Made by a program: the position numbers and the translations under genes
Notes under the pieces: model-generated
Databases searched by the model: none
What the model saw: only the letters and a program-made list of their open reading frames with translations
Told to the model about the DNA's origin: nothing
In this document: one piece after another, positions 40,846 to 49,463 of the stretch
Numbering within the stretch: position 1 is the first letter of the stretch
Layout of the letters: the number at the start of each line of letters is the position of its first letter
Origin: Colimorpha sp045576855
GTDB lineage: Bacteria; Bacteroidota; Bacteroidia; Bacteroidales; P3
Reading direction: 5' to 3'
DNA length: 64,000 bases
NCBI GenBank assembly: GCA_045576855.1
Contig: JAZNHG010000031.1
Coordinates: forward strand, 62,001 to 126,000

Positions 40846-41496
40846 CTAGTTTTCTTTTTCATTTTCTTTTCTTATCTCATCCAGTACTTTCCCGTGATAG
40901 GAGAAATACTTTGCGCCTTGATAGGCGCCGGAGGCGTTGCGGAGTTCTTCTGGCATAAACGTGCCAACAAAAGGTGAGAGCTTGTAAATACGGCCTTCGT
41001 ACTCAATGCTGTCGTCAGAAGCTACCTTTACAATTATTCCCGTCGGGTCGAAGGTGACATGTTCGCCAATCTTGATACCACACATGGAGAACTTGAAGCG
41101 GGGTCGTTTCACTTCACGCTTGGTCGGTTCTTTGCGCTCACTTTCTACTATTGGCTTGTTGTCTTCGTAAAGGGTGACTTCTGCATCGTCAATTGTCTGT
41201 GCAATATCGCGGAAAATGTCTAGTGCCATCTGTGGAGGTACGTTGAAGAACTCTCGGTTCTGTCTGATGCGCAAATCGGTCAGACGGTCGATAGTCTTGT
41301 GCACCAGTTTTTCCACCTCGTTGAACTTTACCGTTTTTAATGTGGCGAATATCTCGAAAGGCAGTGGCACAGCCGTATTGTCCAGTTCCTTGCTCCGCAC
41401 ATCCACAGGGCGGCTGCTCTTGCCAATCTTCACCCAATCCTCACGAAAGCTGGGATTGGTCAGTATGTAAACATATCCAGGTTCTTTGTTTGCCAT
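40846..41496 (-). CDS. GIY-YIG (T5orf172-like) domain protein with C-terminal RAMA/DUF4357-like domain
   Basis: 216 residues. N-terminal GYVYILTNPSFREDWVKIGK is the GIY-YIG core (here GYVYIL...WVKIG), then RSKELDNTAVPLPFEI and the Glu region NEVEKLVHKTID of T5orf172/MUG113-type proteins. After a charged linker, residues about 135-215 (GEHVTFDPTGIIVKVASDD to YQGAKYFSYHGKVLDEI) resemble domains attached to restriction and GIY-YIG proteins. Possible structure-specific or modified-DNA nuclease. It stands 126 bp upstream of the methylase gene, in the same direction. Confidence 0.8.
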   Translation of the reverse strand: MANKEPGYVYILTNPSFREDWVKIGKSSRPVDVRSKELDNTAVPLPFEIFATLKTVKFNEVEKLVHKTIDRLTDLRIRQNREFFNVPPQMALDIFRDIAQTIDDAEVTLYEDNKPIVESERKEPTKREVKRPRFKFSMCGIKIGEHVTFDPTGIIVKVASDDSIEYEGRIYKLSPFVGTFMPEELRNASGAYQGAKYFSYHGKVLDEIRKENEKEN

Positions 41497-41512
41497 ATTA
41501 TTGCCATTTCTA

Positions 41513-42271
41513 TTATTTTCTCTTTGATTCCTTCTTGGCTCTTTTTAGAATATATAAAACATGTCTTTTGTCTTTTTCCTTAAAAATAACAGCATATAAT
41601 GATAACACAAAAATGACAAAGAAAAAAACAGACAATATTATATATGCTATTCTTCCTTCTTCAAAATATCTCCACAGATTAATTCCTGCTGGAATGCCAA
41701 AAATAAATAATGCTGCAAAGATACTACTCCAAATACCAGAATCTTTTTTTATGAAGTCGGGCCCCACAACAATATTTTCTATCTCTTTCTTCGTGTCCTT
41801 GATTCTATGACTAAACTTGATGTTTTGTGGATTGTCAATATTCTCCACAATAGCTGTATAATCAAAATATTCATCTGAGACAAATAGCTCTTTTATTCCA
41901 AAGTCTATTGTATTTCCGCTGAAACCAGATTGAATCCACAGATTCTCATTTGATGGGTGCACTTTTAATGCTCTAACATTACAACCTTGGGGTAAATTCA
42001 TTATTATGTCAGATTCACCCTTCAGTCCATCAATATCTTTCTTTCCAATATTCATTATTCCCCCTTTAATCACACATACATTATCGGACAAACCTTCTCC
42101 TTTATATGTAAGTTGGAATTCGGGGAATTCAATACTCAACCCTTTCCCTATTTCGTACGAATTTACAAAGAAATGAACAATTTTTTTCCTTCTCATTTGC
42201 CACCTGGCAATGAGAAAAGAGATGACTGCACTCGCAATTATTGATATGATGGTTATTACTACCGCGTTCAT
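41513..42271 (-). CDS. membrane protein of unknown function in the defence island
   Basis: 252 residues. One N-terminal helix (AVVITIISIIASAVISFLIA) anchors a beta-rich domain of about 140 residues, followed by two C-terminal helices (IFAALFIFGIPAGIN and ILSVFFFVIFVLSLYAV) and a basic tail. No named family recognised. It precedes the GIY-YIG gene by 16 bp and shares its promoter region, so the two may be a pair, with the membrane protein a candidate effector; this is speculation from context. Start ATG 42271 is preceded by TATCTTTG at 42301-42308. Confidence 0.65.
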   Translation of the reverse strand: MNAVVITIISIIASAVISFLIARWQMRRKKIVHFFVNSYEIGKGLSIEFPEFQLTYKGEGLSDNVCVIKGGIMNIGKKDIDGLKGESDIIMNLPQGCNVRALKVHPSNENLWIQSGFSGNTIDFGIKELFVSDEYFDYTAIVENIDNPQNIKFSHRIKDTKKEIENIVVGPDFIKKDSGIWSSIFAALFIFGIPAGINLWRYFEEGRIAYIILSVFFFVIFVLSLYAVIFKEKDKRHVLYILKRAKKESKRK

Positions 42272-42300
42272 ATATGGTTGGTATAATTATTTTCAAACTG

Positions 42301-42308
42301 CAAAGATA
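42301..42308 (-). promoter_or_regulatory. Bacteroidota -7 promoter box (TATCTTTG)
   Basis: CAAAGATA on the plus strand, 30 bp upstream of the membrane-protein ATG. Probably drives 42271-40846. Confidence 0.75.
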
Positions 42309-42705
42309 CACAATCTTTTCGAATTGGCAAAAAGTATTTTTCAACGGCTCTTAAAAATGTAATGCTGTTATAATATGGTCACCGAAAGATCGCCGAGGGA
42401 CCGCCGAAAGGATGGTTGGGCTATTGGGTGAAAATCAAGATGTTTCAGCTGTTTGTGGGTAATTTGCGCAAATGCGCTGATTTTCAGGTCATACGTTATT
42501 GCGGCAAAGAAGGCATAAAGAACCCACGAAGAAGGGACGAAGAAAGAAAACTACCGATGGATTGCCGAGAGGTCACCGTGGTTTGCCGTCGGCTTGGCTG
42601 ACAAGGATTGCCAATAGTCTTTGCATAACCGGCCTCTTTTCTTCCGATTCATGGCACTATGCAGAGACCTGGAATAGACAAGTTTCCTACGTTCTTGCGA
42701 ATGGA
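42309..42705. other. gap with degenerate 11-bp periodicity, no gene seen
   Basis: 42380-42420 reads CGAAAGATCGC, CGAGGGACCGC, CGAAAGGATGG in 11-bp steps, and 42551-42598 has similar CCG-led steps. Short rightward frames (42416-42601, 42499-42786) translate these and show no family features. Confidence 0.5.
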
Positions 42706-43716
42706 TCATTCATTGTCCCCATTTATGATTTCCCAATGTCCGTATCGTCTGCCACCCATTCGTTTTATCTTGTTGTCTTCCTGTAACTTGTTCATATATC
42801 GTACCAGCGTCCTTCTGGCTATTCCTAGAGTATTGGACAGATTGTCCATCGTGGCTGACGGCTTGGCGCGTAAGGCGCCTATAATCCTTAGTGCCATAGT
42901 GCCACCCAAGGCGCTGTCGGATTTGGCACTATGGAATTCATCGCCCATGCTATGTTTGTACTCCTCAATCTGCTTCAGCAGGTTATCGCAATGATGCTGG
43001 AGCATGAAGGTCTTGAAATTCTTTGAGTCTTCTGCTTCTTCGCTTTGTTCAAGAGAGCTGATGTATTGCTTACGTTTCTCCTTTTTCACTATCGACGGCA
43101 CCACGCCAAACTCGTACTGTATCATATTCATCACCAGTCGGCTCATACGACCATTACCGTCGGCCCAAGGATGAATATTCACAAGCCTGTAGTGGGCTTC
43201 GAAACTCAAGTCATATACCGCTTCAATGTCTGCTTCGTGCAGGTGTTTCCGCTCGGCATTGAGCCATTGACAGAATTCCTGTAGCCGACCGGGAACCTTC
43301 TGATACGACAGATATGACCTTCCTCCTATTCCGGCACTCACATTCAAAAGTCTCAACTCACCCTTGGCTGCTGAAAAACTGCCCAACATGGTGTTGTATT
43401 CCGACCCCGTGTTTTTCATTACCAATGCCGAAAGGCTACGTAGCAGTTCCACCGTATAGTCGTTATGTTCGCGGGCATAGACAATGCCCTGTTCGTAGGC
43501 GGCTTTCAGGTCGATGTTCATCATCTGCTCAATAAGGGGTTTCTGTGCCCCGATGCCTTCGTCGAACAGCAGGCGGTTCTCTATCTCCGTCACTGTCGAG
43601 CCCTCGATAGCGGTAGAGTGGGTGATGATGGAATAGAGATAGAACTTGGCGTAATCTATCTGTTCTCCTATACCGAGTTGATTATATTCTTGAAGGATGT
43701 CCTTAATATTTTTCAT
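42706..43716 (-). CDS. Fic family protein (class II, N-terminal inhibitory helix)
   Basis: 336 residues. The Fic motif HPWADGNGRMSR carries the catalytic His and the GNGR anion loop. HSTAIEGSTVTE near residue 35 is the (S/T)xxxE(G/N) inhibitory motif, so it is auto-inhibited. The C-terminal ~80 residues form a winged helix (TMDNLSNTLGIARRTLVRYM). Fic proteins usually AMPylate target proteins; targets here are unknown. It has its own TATCTTTG box at 43853-43860 and a palindrome (GTTGTACAAC) in the leader that its winged helix might bind. Confidence 0.92.
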   Translation of the reverse strand: MKNIKDILQEYNQLGIGEQIDYAKFYLYSIITHSTAIEGSTVTEIENRLLFDEGIGAQKPLIEQMMNIDLKAAYEQGIVYAREHNDYTVELLRSLSALVMKNTGSEYNTMLGSFSAAKGELRLLNVSAGIGGRSYLSYQKVPGRLQEFCQWLNAERKHLHEADIEAVYDLSFEAHYRLVNIHPWADGNGRMSRLVMNMIQYEFGVVPSIVKKEKRKQYISSLEQSEEAEDSKNFKTFMLQHHCDNLLKQIEEYKHSMGDEFHSAKSDSALGGTMALRIIGALRAKPSATMDNLSNTLGIARRTLVRYMNKLQEDNKIKRMGGRRYGHWEIINGDNE

Positions 43717-43768
43717 AAAGTATCCTCCTTTCTGTCATTTGAGTGGCATTGGTGAATTGCAACGTCTT

Positions 43769-43778
43769 GTTGTACAAC
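43769..43778. promoter_or_regulatory. palindrome GTTGTACAAC in the Fic leader
   Basis: Perfect 10-bp palindrome between the promoter box and the start of the upstream Fic gene. Candidate operator, by position only. Confidence 0.4.
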
Positions 43779-43852
43779 GTCGCCAAACCACCACTTGTAT
43801 CATAATATTTATATAACTTGTCTACCATCCAAATGCACCTTTTTATAAAATG

Positions 43853-43860
43853 CAAAGATA
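43853..43860 (-). promoter_or_regulatory. Bacteroidota -7 promoter box (TATCTTTG)
   Basis: CAAAGATA on the plus strand, 137 bp upstream of the Fic ATG at 43716. Confidence 0.65.
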
Positions 43861-44080
43861 CGAAGATTATCTGAATTGACCAAATTTTGTTTCGCGCGGG
43901 AGCTAAACACGGGATATAATGCGCTGATTTAGGTTGTCACTTTTATGTCCTACGACTGGGTTGCGTTGACGGGGTAATAATCTGTTGTCAGCTGGCAGCC
44001 GCTGCGGCTGATGGTGGTCGGACGTACAGCGGAGGAACATGGGAGCTACTACAGTGTTACTACGGAGGCAGGCAAAGTTT
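43861..44080. other. gap between the two Fic loci, no gene seen
   Basis: Higher GC than the island. Contains GCTACTACAGTGTTACTAC (44045-44063), similar to the near-palindrome of the 143-bp element and placed just before an 11-bp array. Confidence 0.45.
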
Positions 44081-44123
44081 GAGTAAAAGATGAGTAAAAG
44101 ATGAGTAAAAGGTGAGTAAAACC
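44081..44123 (+). repeat. 11-bp tandem repeat (GAGTAAAAGAT)n
   Basis: Four units, GAGTAAAAGAT twice, then GAGTAAAAGGT and a partial. Follows a TACTAC-rich near-palindrome, the same order as in the 143-bp element. Confidence 0.85.
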
Positions 44124-44164
44124 TATAGACTTACTTATACCTATAAACCAAGTCGTTGGGACAG

Positions 44165-44205
44165 CGTAAAAACAAGCGACAAGTGGCGTCTGCCACTTGC
44201 CGCTT
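44165..44205 (-). terminator. rho-independent terminator downstream of the proS-tail fragment
   Basis: Leftward: AAGCGGCAAGTGGC, loop AGAC, GCCACTTGTCGCTT (one mismatch), then TGTTTTTAC. It ends the Fic (44378-45448) transcript. Confidence 0.85.
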
Positions 44206-44229
44206 AATTCTGTATAGTACAAGGCGTTA

Positions 44230-44373
44230 TCAGTAGCTGCGGGCGAAGACAACGCGGCGGTAGCTGGGCTTGCCGCTGTCCGTGGGGACCTCTATCAACA
44301 TCCGCTGCCGCTGTTCATCGCTGCCCAGCAGCTGCACCAGCCGAGCCTTATGCTCATACACGGCGTTACGCAT
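44230..44373 (-). pseudogene. 47-codon frame ending in a copy of the proS 3' end
   Basis: Begins 4 bp after the Fic stop (ATG at 44373). Its last ~16 codons (SGKPSYRRVVFARSY-stop) and 52 bp of DNA (44228-44279) match the end of proS (45752-45803) with two differences, same orientation. The first ~30 residues (RNAVYEHKARLVQLLGSDEQ onward) do not match ProS. It is either a chimeric remnant created when a cassette joined the proS 3' end, or a small gene that uses that tail. Confidence 0.7.
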
Positions 44374-44377
44374 TCTA

Positions 44378-45448
44378 TTAAAATCCGGTCTCTTTGGTTG
44401 TTATGGCATAGACTCGCCAACTGTCGTCATAGCGTTCTACCAAGCCTCTCTTTTTCAGCCCTTCGAGCAGTTTTTGCATAGCAGAGCTGTTGATGCCAAG
44501 TGCTGTCGACATCTGTTTGTAGGTTATACTTGGATTGTCTCTCATAAGGTAGAGCATCTTCCCGCTATTGGGGCTGCGGAACTTCAACTCTTGTCCGTCA
44601 AACCACCACACATCTTCGCCATAGCGTTCTACGATAGCAACATTGCATTCAATCTCCTCCTTAACCATTTTGGTGAAATATCTTAGGAAGTGTTTTATCT
44701 GCAGAATGCTGGCATTGGCTCCACGTGCCGGCTCCGGCCCAACAGCCATGTCGCTCTTGTGCAACGCTTCAAGGTACTCGGTTTTGCAACGGCTACGCAC
44801 CACCACCATCGGCCATCCGTGGCGGGCCAATATATAGTTCGACATTAGGCGGGCTATGCGTCCGTTTCCGTCCTCGAAGGGGTGTATACGTATGTAGCGG
44901 TAGTGGAACAAGGCTGCCAGCTCCACCGGCGAGAGTTTGCCTTCCCGCTCGGCACGGTTATACCAATCCACCAAGTCAGTCATCAGGGCAGGAGTCTCTT
45001 CGGGTGAAGCATACTCGAATCGGTCGCCATAGCGCGTGATGACGCTGTTGGGACGTGTCTTGTACTGCCCAGCGTGGATTGTGAAACTGATGTTTTCTCC
45101 TCCTGGCATGCTGCGGTATTCGGTATAGTCCTCCCTGAGTATGATTTTGTGCAACTGGCGTATAAAGTTCTGCGTCATTGGCATCGACCTGTCTTGTATC
45201 GCATCCTTAACCATCTCCACTCCCACTTGGCTGGCTTTCATGTCAGCAAAGTCTTTCACGTGTCCCTCCTTGCTTGTGATGCCAAACAGCAACAACAGTT
45301 CTGTCTGTCCGTAGGTAAGCGTGTTACCTTCAATATGATTACTGTTGTAGTTATACTCGATGGTGAACTTTTTGTTCATCAAATACTCCTGTTCCTTGGT
45401 GAGCGGCTGGAGTGAAAGCCATCTTCTGTATGTTTCCTGTAAGTTCAT
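44378..45448 (-). CDS. Fic family protein (class II) with C-terminal winged helix
   Basis: 356 residues. RIHPFEDGNGRIARLM is the canonical HPFxxGNGR motif. NSNHIEGNTLT near residue 37 is the inhibitory (S/T)xxxE(G/N) motif. The C-terminus (YKQMSTALGINSSAMQKLLE, then GLKKRGLVERY) is an HTH. Predicted AMP-transferase kept inactive by its own helix. Two copies of the palindrome GTGGTGTarCACCAC lie upstream (45477 and 45586), good candidates for autoregulation through the winged helix. It is separated from the other Fic gene by repeats and a proS tail fragment, and codon use is richer in GC than in the island centre. Confidence 0.93.
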   Translation of the reverse strand: MNLQETYRRWLSLQPLTKEQEYLMNKKFTIEYNYNSNHIEGNTLTYGQTELLLLFGITSKEGHVKDFADMKASQVGVEMVKDAIQDRSMPMTQNFIRQLHKIILREDYTEYRSMPGGENISFTIHAGQYKTRPNSVITRYGDRFEYASPEETPALMTDLVDWYNRAEREGKLSPVELAALFHYRYIRIHPFEDGNGRIARLMSNYILARHGWPMVVVRSRCKTEYLEALHKSDMAVGPEPARGANASILQIKHFLRYFTKMVKEEIECNVAIVERYGEDVWWFDGQELKFRSPNSGKMLYLMRDNPSITYKQMSTALGINSSAMQKLLEGLKKRGLVERYDDSWRVYAITTKETGF

Positions 45449-45476
45449 TGCTTTTTTGTTAATACAACAAATAAAA

Positions 45477-45491
45477 GTGGTGTAGCACCAC
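45477..45491. promoter_or_regulatory. palindromic operator candidate GTGGTG-TAG-CACCAC, copy 1
   Basis: 29 bp upstream of the Fic ATG. It is part of a ~40-bp segment repeated imperfectly at 45586, including the following CTTAAAA and TTTTAACA blocks. Confidence 0.65.
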
Positions 45492-45585
45492 CTTAAAAAC
45501 GCATTTTAACACTCAATATTATGACCAAAAACGTTAATAATTCTTAATAACATTAGCTAATAAATATTAATTATACAAGCAAAAG

Positions 45586-45600
45586 GTGGTGTAACACCAC
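45586..45600. promoter_or_regulatory. palindromic operator candidate GTGGTGT-A-ACACCAC, copy 2
   Basis: Perfect 7-bp arms around one base. Spaced 109 bp from copy 1, about ten helical turns. Confidence 0.65.
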
Positions 45601-45702
45601 TTTAAAATACTATTTTAACAATTCAACAACATTCCCATCTATGCACTTTCTCCGTCTCCTTTTGCCGGTCTTTCACTCTTCAAACATGATTGAGATATAA
45701 AA

Positions 45703-45729
45703 AAAAGGAGCCGTATAGAGGCTCCTTTT
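45703..45729 (-). terminator. rho-independent terminator of proS
   Basis: Leftward: AAAAGGAGCC, loop TCTATAC, GGCTCCTTTTTTTT. Perfect 10-bp stem, 24 bp after the proS stop codon. Confidence 0.92.
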
Positions 45730-45753
45730 GTATTCATAAGCAATGGCTTACTA

Positions 45754-47226
45754 TCAGTAGCTGCGGGCGAAGACAACGCGGCGGTGGCTGGGTTTGCCGC
45801 TGTAGATGCACTTGCCTTCCTCTTCGGGGGCGTCGAAGGGGATGCAGCGGATGGTGGCCTTGGTCTCTTCCTTGATGCGCTCCTCGGTCTCCTGGGTGCC
45901 GTCCCAATGGCAGAGGAGGAAGCCGTTCTTCTCGATCTCGACCTTGAAGTCGTCCCAGGTGTCGACCTTGCGGGTCATGCTGGCGCGGAAGTCGGCGGCT
46001 TTCTTGAAAAGGTTCTGCTGAATCTGCTCCATGAGGTCGTAGACGTGGTCGGCGATGCCTTCGATGGGCATGGTGATCTTCTCGAGCGTGTCGCGGCGGC
46101 AGACCTCGCAGGTGCCGTTCTCTAGGTCGCGGGGGCCGATGGCGAGGCGCACGGGGACACCTTTGAACTCGTACTCGTTGAACTTCCAGCCGGGTTTGTA
46201 CTCGGGGCGATTGTCGTATTTCACCACCAAGCCTTTGGCTTCGAGGGCCTTGACGATGGGGGCGATGTGCTCGTCGAGCTGGCGCTGCTGTTCGTCGCTC
46301 TTGCAGATGGGGACGATGGCCACGTGGATGGGAGCCAGGTGCGGAGGTAGGACGAGGCCGTTGTCGTCGGAGTGGGTCATGATGAGGGCACCCATCAGGC
46401 GGGTGCTGACACCCCACGAGGTGGCCCATACGTATTCGAGCTTGTTCTCCTTGTTGAGGAACTGCACCTCGAAGGCCTTGGCGAAGTTCTGGCCCAGGAA
46501 GTGGCTGGTGCCGGCCTGCAGGGCCTTGCCGTCCTGCATCATAGCCTCGATGCAGAGGGTGTCGAGGGCTCCAGCGAATCGCTCGTTGGGGCTCTTGTGA
46601 CCCTTGAGCACGGGCACGGCCATGTATTTCTCCACAAACTCGGCGTAGACCTCGAGCATGCGGCGTGCCTCCTCTTCGGCCTCCTCGCGGGTGGCGTGGG
46701 CGGTGTGGCCTTCCTGCCACAGGTACTCGGCGGTGCGGAGGAACATGCGGGTACGCATCTCCCAACGCACGACGTTGGCCCACTGGTTGCAGAGGATGGG
46801 CAGGTCGCGGTAGGACTTGATCCAGTTCTTATAGGTGCTCCAGATGATGGTCTCGGAGGTGGGGCGCACGATGAGCTCCTCTTCGAGCTTGGCGCTGGGG
46901 TCGACGACGACGCCGCTACCGTCGGGGGCGTTCATGAGGCGGTGGTGGGTGACGACGGCGCACTCTTTGGCGAAGCCTTCGACGTGTTCGGCCTCGCGGC
47001 TGAGGAAGCTCTTGGGGATGAAGAGGGGGAAATAGGCGTTCTGGTGGCCGGTGGCCTTGAACATGCTGTCGAGCTGGTGCTGCATCTTCTCCCAGATGGC
47101 GTAGCCATAGGGTTTTATGACCATGCAGCCGCGGACGGCACTCTGCTCGGCGAGGTCGGCGCGCACTACGAGTTCGTTATACCATTCGGAGTAGTTCTCA
47201 CTGCGTTTGGGAAAGTCTTTTGCCAT
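45754..47226 (-). CDS. proS: prolyl-tRNA synthetase (archaeal/eukaryal type)
   Basis: 490 residues, class II synthetase of the ProS type 3 form (no editing domain insert). Motif 2 is in VVRWEMRTRMFLRTAEYLWQ, and the RPTSETIIW and GTSHFLGQNFAKAF segments form the active site. The anticodon-binding domain follows, and a zinc-site C-terminal domain with EVCRRD ends in VVFARSY, as is usual for this class. It charges tRNA-Pro in the cytosol. Stand-alone gene with a strong terminator. Its last 52 bp are duplicated at 44228-44279. Confidence 0.97.
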   Translation of the reverse strand: MAKDFPKRSENYSEWYNELVVRADLAEQSAVRGCMVIKPYGYAIWEKMQHQLDSMFKATGHQNAYFPLFIPKSFLSREAEHVEGFAKECAVVTHHRLMNAPDGSGVVVDPSAKLEEELIVRPTSETIIWSTYKNWIKSYRDLPILCNQWANVVRWEMRTRMFLRTAEYLWQEGHTAHATREEAEEEARRMLEVYAEFVEKYMAVPVLKGHKSPNERFAGALDTLCIEAMMQDGKALQAGTSHFLGQNFAKAFEVQFLNKENKLEYVWATSWGVSTRLMGALIMTHSDDNGLVLPPHLAPIHVAIVPICKSDEQQRQLDEHIAPIVKALEAKGLVVKYDNRPEYKPGWKFNEYEFKGVPVRLAIGPRDLENGTCEVCRRDTLEKITMPIEGIADHVYDLMEQIQQNLFKKAADFRASMTRKVDTWDDFKVEIEKNGFLLCHWDGTQETEERIKEETKATIRCIPFDAPEEEGKCIYSGKPSHRRVVFARSY

Positions 47227-47337
47227 GTTTCTTTATTGTGTATTTATCTGTTACTTGAATGTTTTTTTTGCATAGCGAGGCAATAAAGCACAGTGCTGTG
47301 CGTTAATTGAGGATAAAACGGAGAATAAAAGAAAATA

Positions 47338-48186
47338 TTGCGCATAGTGAAATCTTTTCTTAAAAAAAGCAAGACAGCAGTCGTAGTGGCGCTGCTGACA
47401 GCCCTGAGCGGGACACTGCAGGCGCAGGTGAAGCTGAGTGTAGACACGCTGGAATGCCACATGGTGGGCTTCACCGTGGGCATGGTGACGCCCGGCGGCG
47501 GAAGCAATAGTCTGGGCATGACCGGAGGCAATATGGGCGAGATGTACAAGGCCCCCTATCTGGACTTCGCCCTGGAATGGGACTACCGCTACCAGAACGG
47601 ACTTTCAATCGGACTGGATGCCGACATGTGGTTCGGCCTGAGCGACGACAACCTGCAACAACGCGAGGTGCGAATGGGGAGCGTCTACACCGAAGGGGGC
47701 CTGGCGATGAGCTGGGGCGGCTACGACGGAGTGGTGACAGCCTACAACCGCAGCTTCGCCATCCGGCCCAGCCTCGGATACACCATACCTGTGCTACCCA
47801 AGAATCCCAATTCGGGCATCCTGCTGAAGGCCAGCGCCGGCTGGTGGATGCAGAAGACGGTATTCAATCAGGACTTCACCCAGAGTCCCGTCCCACAGTT
47901 GCACGGCGCTTACGAGAAACTCTACGACCACCTGCGCAACGGCATCATGCTGACCGAAAGCGTCGGATTCATCTATATGAGCAACTACTTGACCTATGTC
48001 AACGTGAAGATAGCCTTCGAGGTGAGCCAGTGCTGGAGTTGGTCGAGCCGCCCCTACCAGATAGACAACCTGATGGGGCTGAACGGGAAAGACAACAGCC
48101 GCTACTTCGACCTGCTGTATGGCGTGCGCCTCACATGGCTCTTCCCCTTCACCGGCAAGACGACCTACGACTATTACTATTATTAA
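47338..48186 (+). CDS. exported outer-membrane-like protein
   Basis: 282 residues from a TTG start at 47338 (no ATG precedes the signal peptide in frame). Signal peptide with core AVVVALLTALSGTLQAQ. The mature protein is rich in aromatic, alternating beta strands (LDFALEWDYRYQNGLSIGLD, VNVKIAFEVSQCWSW) and ends in an aromatic Tyr run after RLTWLFPF, as expected for an outer-membrane barrel of eight or more strands. No named family recognised. It precedes waaA by 41 bp in the same direction, so it may be co-transcribed with envelope-assembly genes. Confidence 0.75.
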   Translation: MRIVKSFLKKSKTAVVVALLTALSGTLQAQVKLSVDTLECHMVGFTVGMVTPGGGSNSLGMTGGNMGEMYKAPYLDFALEWDYRYQNGLSIGLDADMWFGLSDDNLQQREVRMGSVYTEGGLAMSWGGYDGVVTAYNRSFAIRPSLGYTIPVLPKNPNSGILLKASAGWWMQKTVFNQDFTQSPVPQLHGAYEKLYDHLRNGIMLTESVGFIYMSNYLTYVNVKIAFEVSQCWSWSSRPYQIDNLMGLNGKDNSRYFDLLYGVRLTWLFPFTGKTTYDYYYY

Positions 48187-48227
48187 CCGTCAAGCAGGCA
48201 GCAGTTTTAGCAGTTAAGACAATAGCA

Positions 48228-49463
48228 ATGCGAATCATCTATACCATTGGAATATATTGCTACACGCTAGGCATCCGGCTGGCATCCCTGTTCGGCCACG
48301 AGAAGGCGCGCCAGATGGTGGCCGGATGGAAAGAGGTGCCCGCCGCGATACACCGCCTGGCAAAGGGCAAAACGACCGTATGGTTCCATGCCGCCAGCCT
48401 TGGCGAATTCGAACAGGCGCGTCCCGTGCTGGAGCGCTACCGCGAGCTGCACCCCGACCATCAGGTGCTGCTCACCTTCTTCTCTCCCTCGGGCTACGAG
48501 GTGCGCAAGAACTATGCACATGCCGAGGCCGTCTGCTACCTGCCTATGGACACCCCCGGCAACGTACGCCGCTTTCTGGACGCAGCACATCCCGACAAGG
48601 TCTTCTTCGTCAAATACGAGTTCTGGTACAACTACCTGAACGCCCTACGCCAGCGCGGCACCGACACCTATATCTTCTCGGCCATCTTCCGACCCAGCCA
48701 ATACTTCTTCCGCTGGTATGGCGGCTGGTTCTGCAAGCAACTCGGCACAAGCTTCCGACACCTCTTTGTGCAGAACGACGAGAGCCTGCAACTGCTCCGG
48801 CACCACGGCATAACACACAGTTCCCTGGCTGGCGACACACGCTTCGACCGAGTGCACCAGATAGCCCTCGCGGCCGAACGCGACCCTGTGGCCGAACAAT
48901 TCCTGGCGGGCCACACCGGTCCAGTACTGGTGGCCGGCAGCACCTGGCCGCCCGACGAGTCATTGATTGCCAAACTGACGGGTCGGCACAAGGAGTTGAA
49001 AATCGTTCTGGCACCACATATGATTGGCGAAGAGCACCTACAGCAGATAGAAAAACTCTTCCCCGGCAGCCAGCGCTATTCGAAGCTCAAGGAAGCGGAA
49101 GTCCCACAAGGACTCCAAGTCTTAGTCATCGACAATATCGGACTGCTCTCGAAACTCTACCACTACGCCACGGTGGCCTATATCGGCGGAGGCTTCGGAG
49201 CAGGAATACACAACACGCTGGAAGCTGTGGCCCACGGCAAACCGGTACTTTTCGGCCCCAACTACGGCAAATTCCAGGAAGCCCACGACCTGCTGGCCTG
49301 CGGAGGCGGCTGGAGCCACCACGACGCCACCACCCTCGAGGCCAACATCGAGCCGCTGCTTTCCGACCCCACTGCGTTGGCCCAAGCCAGCGAAGCCTGT
49401 CGGCGATACATGCAGCAAAACCTTGGCAGCACCGACATCATACTGAATACCATTGAAAAATAG
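48228..49463 (+). CDS. waaA: 3-deoxy-D-manno-octulosonic acid (Kdo) transferase
   Basis: 411 residues from the ATG at 48228; the frame is open far upstream inside the previous gene, but the family starts here (RIIYTIGIYCYTLGIRLASL membrane anchor). The GT30 core: VWFHAASLGEFEQARPVLE, LTFFSPSGYEV, KYEFWYNYL, SLAGDTRFDRV, and the donor site VAYIGGGFGAGIHNTLEA. It transfers Kdo from CMP-Kdo to lipid A precursor. It is the consumer of the product expected from the operon at 18.9-24.4 kb. Overlaps the next gene by 11 bp. Confidence 0.95.
   Translation: MRIIYTIGIYCYTLGIRLASLFGHEKARQMVAGWKEVPAAIHRLAKGKTTVWFHAASLGEFEQARPVLERYRELHPDHQVLLTFFSPSGYEVRKNYAHAEAVCYLPMDTPGNVRRFLDAAHPDKVFFVKYEFWYNYLNALRQRGTDTYIFSAIFRPSQYFFRWYGGWFCKQLGTSFRHLFVQNDESLQLLRHHGITHSSLAGDTRFDRVHQIALAAERDPVAEQFLAGHTGPVLVAGSTWPPDESLIAKLTGRHKELKIVLAPHMIGEEHLQQIEKLFPGSQRYSKLKEAEVPQGLQVLVIDNIGLLSKLYHYATVAYIGGGFGAGIHNTLEAVAHGKPVLFGPNYGKFQEAHDLLACGGGWSHHDATTLEANIEPLLSDPTALAQASEACRRYMQQNLGSTDIILNTIEK

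Noticed and set aside
42416..42786. Rightward short frames in the gap before the first Fic gene
   Set aside because: Translate 11-bp-period sequence and no domain is visible.
31580..45448. Prophage
   Set aside because: The Bro-N protein alone suggested one, but no integrase, terminase, capsid or tail gene is present; the region fits a defence island.
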